Source of the DNA: JALOLG01 sp963722415
GTDB lineage: Bacteria; Actinomycetota; Acidimicrobiia; Acidimicrobiales; Ilumatobacteraceae
Reading direction: 5' to 3'
Length of the DNA: 64,000 nucleotides
Assembly (NCBI GenBank): GCA_963722415.1
Contig: CAVRNI010000043.1
Location: 186,001-250,000 of the forward strand
The translations under genes were made by a program, and so were the position numbers. Below the pieces are notes generated by a model that saw nothing but the letters and a program-made list of their open reading frames with translations, was not told the DNA's origin and did not search any database. This document shows, one piece after another, positions 59,341-64,000 of the stretch; the stretch's first letter is position 1, and each line of letters starts with the position of its first letter.

Positions 59341-62093
59341 GATGCACCGCCTGCAACCGACGCCGGAGACGATGCCGGCTCGTCGTCGGATCCGGCATCG
59401 TGTTCGTCGTCGGTCTCGTCGCCGAGATAGGCGGCGATCACAGCCGGGTCGGAGCTGACCTGTTCGGGTGAACCCGACGCGATCAGCTTCCCGAAGTCGA
59501 GCACGACCACCTGGTCGCAGACTCCCATCACGAAGTTCATGTCGTGCTCGACGACGAGGATCGCCATGCCCCAGTCGTCGGCCAAGCGGCGGACCACCCG
59601 GGACAGTTCCGTGCTCTCGGTCGAGCTCAGGCCGGCTGCCGGCTCATCGAGCAGGAGCACGCTCGGATGCATCGCCACCGCCCTGGCGATGGCCAGCAGC
59701 CGCCGTTTCCCGTACGACAGGTCGTGGACATCGCGGTGAAGGTCTTGGTCGAGCTGGAACTCCGCACGGCCCGCACCACCTCCGGTGGGAACGGTGGATT
59801 GATCGGCCAGATGAGATCGAACACATACGAGCGGAGATCCTGCGGGTCGGCGGCCACGCTGAGGTTCTCGAACACCGTCGAGTCCTCGAACAGCTCGAGC
59901 GACTGGAACGACCGGGCCACACCGGCCCGGGCGCGCCTGACCGGCGGCGCCTTGGACAGGTCGACGTCGTCGAGCCGTACCCGACCCTCGGCCGGCGTGA
60001 ATCCACTGATGGCGTCGATCAGCGACGTCTTGCCCGCGCCGTTCGGTCCGATCAGGCCGGTGACGGTGCCAGGTTCGAGCCGGTAGCTCACGTCGTGGAC
60101 GGCGACGACTGCTCCGTACCGCACCGTCAGACCGTCCAAGGTCAGGGTCCGCGGTGGTACTCGTGCGTGGTGGTCGGTGCCCGCCCCGAGATCGGCGACA
60201 TCGGCGAGCTCGATGGTGTACGGCCGGCCCCACTTCCTCGCCTTCTTGATCAGGCGGGAGATCTTGACCCATTCGGCGGCGACGCCGTCCTTGTAGGCCA
60301 ACACCGTGAGCAGGATCGCGATGCCACTGATCAGCTGCATCCACCGTCCGACGCCCGGCCACGTCGACTCGAGGATCTCCTGGCTGATCCCCGCCGGTGG
60401 CCATGGTGGATCCGACGAACGCGCCCAGCAACTGGCCGACGCCCCCGACCAGTGCGAGGCCGACGTAGGTGATCGAGGTGAAGTTGCTGAACGACTGATA
60501 GCTGATGGAACTGAGCCGGAACGCCAGGACGATGCCGCCCAACGCCGCGATCGCCGACGCCAGTGAGAACGCGAACAGCTTGGCCACCATCACGTCGATC
60601 CCCAGCGCCGCCGCCGCCCGTTCGTTGGTTCGGACGGCGATCAGTCGCCGGCCGCTGCGGCCACGTCGCACGTTGGCGACCACCACGACCGCCAGCATCG
60701 CCATGACCAACACGAAGATCCCGTAGCGCTCCGGGTGATTGATCGATCCGATGTCGTAGCCGAACAGGTCGGGGTTCCCGACCTGAGTGCCCTGCACCCC
60801 GCCGGTGTAGTTGCGGTTGTTGAACAGCATCAGCTCGATGGTGGTTCCCAAGCCGAGCGTGACGATCGCCAGGTTGATCCCTCTCGTTCGCACCGCCGGC
60901 AGACCGAAGATCAAACCGAGCGGTACCGCGGCGGCGACGCCTGCCAGCAGTCCGAGCAGGAACGGGATGTCGAACACCGCGACCAACCGTCCCGCGACAT
61001 AGGCGCCGAAGCCCGCGATCGAGTACTGGGCGAGGGAGAGCTGTCCGGCGTACCCGGTCAGCACGACGATCGACAGCAGGACGATCGCCACGCCCAACGA
61101 CACGGTGATGGCGTCGATCCACTTCGCCTGCTTGGTCAGCATCACGAAGACGACGGCGCCGCAGCCGAACAGCGCCCAGGCCCACGACACCCGACCGTTG
61201 CCGAGCATCGGCAGCTGTTGCAGGTAGTGGTCACGCAGGGGCAGCGACCGCCCCCGGAACACGAGGACCACGACGATGACCAGGAACGGGAGCGAAGGTC
61301 CGAGGCCCTGCTGATCGGCGAACCGTCCAACCAGCGCCTGGCCGATGCCGAGCGCGAACCCGGCTGCCGTGGCGATCGGAAACGATCGAAAGTCGCCGAC
61401 CAACGCCGCCGCGAGCGCGGCCAGGATCAGCGCCGTCATCGCCGTCACCTGCAGCGTGATGATGGGGACGACAAGGATCCCGGCCACGGCGGCGATGGCC
61501 GACCCCAGCCCCCAGTTCAGCAATGCGATCCGGTTGGCAGACAGCCCGATCGCTGACGCCGAACGCTCGCTCTCCGACACCGCCTCGGTGGCGAGGCCGA
61601 ACTGGCTCGTCCGATAGAGCATCCACAGACCCAGCGCCGACGCGCTCCCGATGCCGAGCAGGATGAGGCGATCGACCGTGATCCCGACGTCGGCCCACAG
61701 CGTCACGCGGTCGGTCGGCAGCCAGCTGGCGACCTGATGAGGGTTGGAGCCGTACCGGAGCACCACCGCCGCCTGGATCGTGACCAGCACACCGAGTGTG
61801 GCGATCACTCGGACCAACGAGCTGGCCCGGCGCAACGGTCTCATGATCACCCAGTGGGTGAGCATTCCGAGGAAGGCCGACCAGGCAACGCCGACGATCG
61901 CCGAAGCCAGGAACGGCCAACCGTGCTCGTTCTGCAACTCCCACTGCATGAAGACGCCGGCGATGGCCGTTGCGCCGAGTGAGAAGTTCAAGATGCCGGT
62001 GCCGCGGTAGATGACGATCAGGCCCTGGGAGGCGAAGGCGTACAACGCGCCGACGCCGAGCCCCAACAGCGCGAATCTGATGACCTCGTTCAT
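59337..62093 (-). CDS. LivH-LivM-LivG fusion: two permeases and an ATPase of a branched-chain-type ABC importer
   Basis: About 918 residues. LivH part (~1-290) with YRGTGILNFSLGATAIAGVF; LivM part (~305-590) with LTGYAGQLSLAQYSIAGFGA and the EAA-like region AALGIDVMVAKLFAFSLASA; LivG part (~640-918) with Walker A IGPNGAGKTSLIDAISG, DLSYGKRRLLAIARAV and Walker B VLLLDEPAAGLS. LivH and LivM are joined in one uninterrupted frame. Breaks lie near 60395 and 59770, at the LivM end and inside LivG, so the joining of LivG rests on repairing them. Substrate may be amino acids, amides, or, in such actinobacterial loci, lipid-like acids. Confidence 0.88.
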   Translation of the reverse strand: MNEVIRFALLGLGVGALYAFASQGLIVIYRGTGILNFSLGATAIAGVFMQWELQNEHGWPFLASAIVGVAWSAFLGMLTHWVIMRPLRRASSLVRVIATLGVLVTIQAAVVLRYGSNPHQVASWLPTDRVTLWADVGITVDRLILLGIGSASALGLWMLYRTSQFGLATEAVSESERSASAIGLSANRIALLNWGLGSAIAAVAGILVVPIITLQVTAMTALILAALAAALVGDFRSFPIATAAGFALGIGQALVGRFADQQGLGPSLPFLVIVVVLVFRGRSLPLRDHYLQQLPMLGNGRVSWAWALFGCGAVVFVMLTKQAKWIDAITVSLGVAIVLLSIVVLTGYAGQLSLAQYSIAGFGAYVAGRLVAVFDIPFLLGLLAGVAAAVPLGLIFGLPAVRTRGINLAIVTLGLGTTIELMLFNNRNYTGGVQGTQVGNPDLFGYDIGSINHPERYGIFVLVMAMLAVVVVANVRRGRSGRRLIAVRTNERAAAALGIDVMVAKLFAFSLASAIAALGGIVLAFRLSSISYQSFSNFTSITYVGLALVGGVGQLLGAFVGSTMATGGDQPGDPRVDVAGRRTVDAADQWHRDPAHGVGLQGRRRRRMGQDLPPDQEGEEVGPAVHHRARRCRRSRGGHRPPRTSTTADPDLGRSDGAVRSSRRRPRRELPARTWHRHRPDRTERRGQDVADRRHQWIHAGRGSGTARRRRPVQGAAGQARPGRCGPVVPVARAVRGLDGVREPQRGRRPAGSPLVCVRSHLADQSTVPTGGGAGRAEFQLDQDLHRDVHDLSYGKRRLLAIARAVAMHPSVLLLDEPAAGLSSTESTELSRVVRRLADDWGMAILVVEHDMNFVMGVCDQVVVLDFGKLIASGSPEQVSSDPAVIAAYLGDETDDEHDAGSDDEPASSPASVAGGAS

Positions 62094-62202
62094 CCTGCCC
62101 CTCTTGCCAACCCCACTCCCCGTAGCGAAACATCAGAGCGATCCGCGCGTTCGGGATCGTAATGCGCGGTCCCGCCCGGATGGCTCAACCGAACGGTCCC
62201 GC

Positions 62203-62235
62203 CAATGCCCAGTCAATGCCCGGTCAATGCCCGAC
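62203..62235. repeat. Three 11-bp tandem repeats in the divergent transporter promoter
   Basis: CAATGCCCAGT, CAATGCCCGGT, CAATGCCCGAC without gaps. The exact 11-bp period puts each copy on the same helix face, as in sites for regulators that bind cooperatively. Between LivHMG (start 62093) and the binding protein gene (start 62352). Confidence 0.65.
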
Positions 62236-62351
62236 GGACCGCCGGCCTGTGCGAGTAGCGGAAATCCGATGTCTTGTGGTGAAATGTCGGTGCACACAGC
62301 ACGGGGGTCGGTGCGCGTCTGCGCCCGACACATCTTCAACTGGGGGAGAGC

Positions 62352-63691
62352 ATGATGTACGCAGTGACCCGCGTTCGGTCGAGACCGGCAGTCGTGGAGG
62401 ATGCAAGGTGGCGCTGGTCGCCGTCTTCGCGTTGGGTGCCGCGGCGTGCGGCGGCGATGACGACGACGCAGACACCGCCGATTCAGCGACGGACGGGACC
62501 GAGGCCTCCACCGGCGAAACGACGCCGGCACGCGACCGAGGCTTCCACCGGCGAAACGTCTGCGAGCACCGACCGGCGATCCGATCAAGATCATGACCGT
62601 GACGACGCTCAACGCCGCCGGGCCGGTCTACCCGAACATCGCCAACACCGCCAACGCGTACGCCACGTACATCAACGCGCGCGGCGGGATCGCCGGCCGG
62701 CCGCTCGAGGTCACCGTCTGCGACGAGCAGTTCGACCCGGCCATCGCGGCGACGTGCGCTCGGCAGGCGGTCGAGGAGGGCATGGTGTCCGTCGTCGGCT
62801 CGTTCTCGTTCTTCGCCGAGAGCATCGTGCCGGTCCTCGCCGAGTCGAACATCACGTGGTTCGGCGAGTGCTGCCCGATCACGCCGTCGGAGCTCACGGA
62901 CCCGCACTCGTTCCCGATCGGCAACCAGCCGATGTACGCGGTCGGGGCGGTGAAGCGGGCGATCGACGATGGTTGCGAGAACATCAACGCCGTGATCATC
63001 GAAGGCGCCGACGCGATCTTCCTCCCGCCGATGCAGAACGCCATCGAGGCGCTCGGCCAGAGCTTCGGCGACGTCATCATCCTGCCGGCGACCGCTCAGG
63101 ACTACTCGGCCGAGGTGGCCCAGGCCACCACCGGCGCCGACTGCGTGATCGGGATCATCTCCGAGACGCCGTACATCACCTGGAACACCGCCTGGACCCA
63201 GTCAGGGCACGGACGCTCGCCAGTACGGTCCACAAGGCAACCTCAACGAGATCTCGGCGGCCGGCAACGAAGAGGCCACCGATGGCGACATCATCGCCGG
63301 CATGTACCCGGACATCTCCACCGAGCCGTGGACCGAGTATCGGCTCGCCCTCGACGAAGGTGGCTACGACACCACCGAGCTCGACTACAACAGCCTCGGC
63401 GGGATGGGCACGTGGGCTGCGTTCGTGGCCTTCACCCAGATCGCCGAGACCATCGATGGTGACATCACGGCCGAGTCGTTCTTCGAGGCGGCGTCGAACA
63501 CGTCCGAGCTCGACCTCAACGGCATGGTCCCGGTTCTCGACTTCACCAAGGAGTGGACCGACGGCCTCGAGGGCTACCAGCGGTTGTTCAACCGCAGCGT
63601 GGTGTTCAGCACGCTCGAGAACGGCAAGGTCGTTCCCTTGACCACCGAGTTCGAGGACGTCGGCGATCTGGCCACCGGCAAGGCCGGCTGA
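62352..63691 (+). CDS. ABC transporter substrate-binding lipoprotein (LivJ type)
   Basis: About 445 residues. GGGGGAGAGC directly precedes ATG ATG. A lipoprotein signal is read after a break near 62400 (VALVAVFALGAAACGG, lipobox Cys), then an acidic Asp/Thr/Ser linker, and the two-lobe periplasmic-binding fold starting KIMTVTTLNAAGPVYPNIAN with INARGGIAGRPLEVTVCDEQ and VVGSFSFFAESIVPVLAES. Other breaks near 62525, 62575 and 63205. It feeds the divergent LivHMG/LivF importer. Two extra Cys in WFGECCPITP may form a disulfide. Confidence 0.87.
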
Positions 63692-63710
63692 TCGCCCCAC
63701 CCGACCGCTC

Positions 63711-63755
63711 ATCTCGTGAAGTTTCGGTGCCCTGAGGACGCCGAAACTTCGAGAT
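63711..63755. terminator. Hairpin between convergent genes
   Basis: GAAGTTTCGG (63718-63727) and CCGAAACTTC (63741-63750) form a perfect 10-bp stem with a 13-nt loop, extended by ATCTCG/GAGAT with one bulge. Located between stops at 63691 and 63780, it can serve both genes. Confidence 0.75.
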
Positions 63756-63779
63756 CGTGATGTCGCCGCGACGGGCGAC

Positions 63780-64000
63780 CTACGAGACCGCTCGATCGAT
63801 GTCATTCCAGTACCGCGCCCGCACCGCCTTCTTGTCGGGCTTGCCGACCGGGGTGAGCGGGAGGGACTCGACGTAGTCGATCGACTTCGGCGACTGCTGC
63901 GAACCCTTCGCGTCCTTCACGAGTTGTTGCAGCTCCCGGGTCAGCTCGTCCGAGGGCGCGTGCCGGGCTGGAGCACGACGACGGCCTTGACCGCCTCGCC
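63780..64000 (-). CDS. Acyl-CoA synthetase (AMP-forming), C-terminal fragment at window edge
   Basis: The last ~72 residues of an ANL-superfamily enzyme: GEAVKAVVVLQPGT, then after a break near 63960 APSDELTRELQQLVKDAKGS, IDYVESLPLTPVGKPDKKAV and the terminal RARYWNDID. The catalytic lysine of the A10 motif is the K in PVGKPDKK. The protein activates a carboxylic acid as CoA thioester via an acyl-AMP. The rest lies right of the window. Its presence beside the importer suggests uptake of a carboxylate. Confidence 0.85.
   Translation of the reverse strand, partial: RGGQGRRRAPARHAPSDELTRELQQLVKDAKGSQQSPKSIDYVESLPLTPVGKPDKKAVRARYWNDIDRAVS

Overview
This is a high-GC, gene-dense chromosomal stretch from an actinobacterium, most likely of the class Acidimicrobiia (Ilumatobacter-like). 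That placement is an inference from gene content: SARP, PadR, WYL and LuxR regulators, DUF5317, DUF3556, DUF7144, a LivH-LivM-LivG fusion, F420/FMN-type monooxygenases and many VOC proteins. I see no rRNA, tRNA, CRISPR array, insertion sequence or phage gene.

Layout. 1-7.9 kb: a SARP/cyclase/ATPase regulator running off the left edge, a divergent MMPL transporter, a quinone-oxidoreductase-like enzyme, a Tat-exported PhoD phosphatase and a small helical protein. 8-11.3 kb: TetR regulator, hemerythrin-SRPBCC protein, acylphosphatase, cupin, DUF5317 membrane protein. 11.2-17.8 kb: a signalling island holding an ECF sigma factor, a small middle protein and a TPR-CHAT protease in one overlapping operon. 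A tiny secreted or membrane peptide, a REC-EAL phosphodiesterase and a GAF-GGDEF cyclase read the other way. 17.7-27.9 kb: methyltransferase, DHFR-like enzyme, PadR regulator with a perfect palindrome, YaaA, GNAT, an LLM monooxygenase with an alpha/beta hydrolase, FUSC exporter, SDR, a Pit phosphate transport operon, double-VOC protein. 28-35.9 kb: OmpR-type two-component system with a divergent PepSY-like protein, SnoaL protein, methyltransferase, BI-1 protein, a kinase-like/LPG-flippase fusion, DUF7144. 36-42.8 kb: GH13 and GH63 glycosidases, then a zincin with peptidoglycan-binding and LysM-like parts plus a coupled partner. 43-53.3 kb: DUF1801, AraC, VOC, PNPOx, UvrA-like ABC ATPase, WYL regulator, DinB, VOC, a large LuxR (LAL) regulator and an epoxide-hydrolase-like enzyme. 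53.3-64 kb: maltokinase-cap protein, an ArsR-arsenate-reductase fusion operon with VOC and APC permease genes, and a branched-chain-type ABC importer (LivHMG fusion, LivF, divergent lipoprotein binding protein) with a DUF3556 gene, ending in an acyl-CoA synthetase C-terminus.

The most interesting locus is 11.2-15.3 kb. Sigma factor, small protein and TPR-CHAT protease recall the output arm of type III-E CRISPR (CASP-sigma, Csx30, Csx29), but there is no Cas7-11 here. Next to it, a two-block element (13-nt block, 11-nt spacer, second block) occurs twice with identical spacing, once before a 30-residue peptide and once before the EAL gene. It is a candidate promoter for this sigma factor.

Caveat. 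About twenty genes are broken by more than fifty apparent single-base indels, mostly extra bases where the expected codons can be read, while their domain order stays complete. I treat these as sequence errors in a long-read or draft assembly, annotate each gene across its breaks, and give approximate break positions. Start codons near a break are uncertain.
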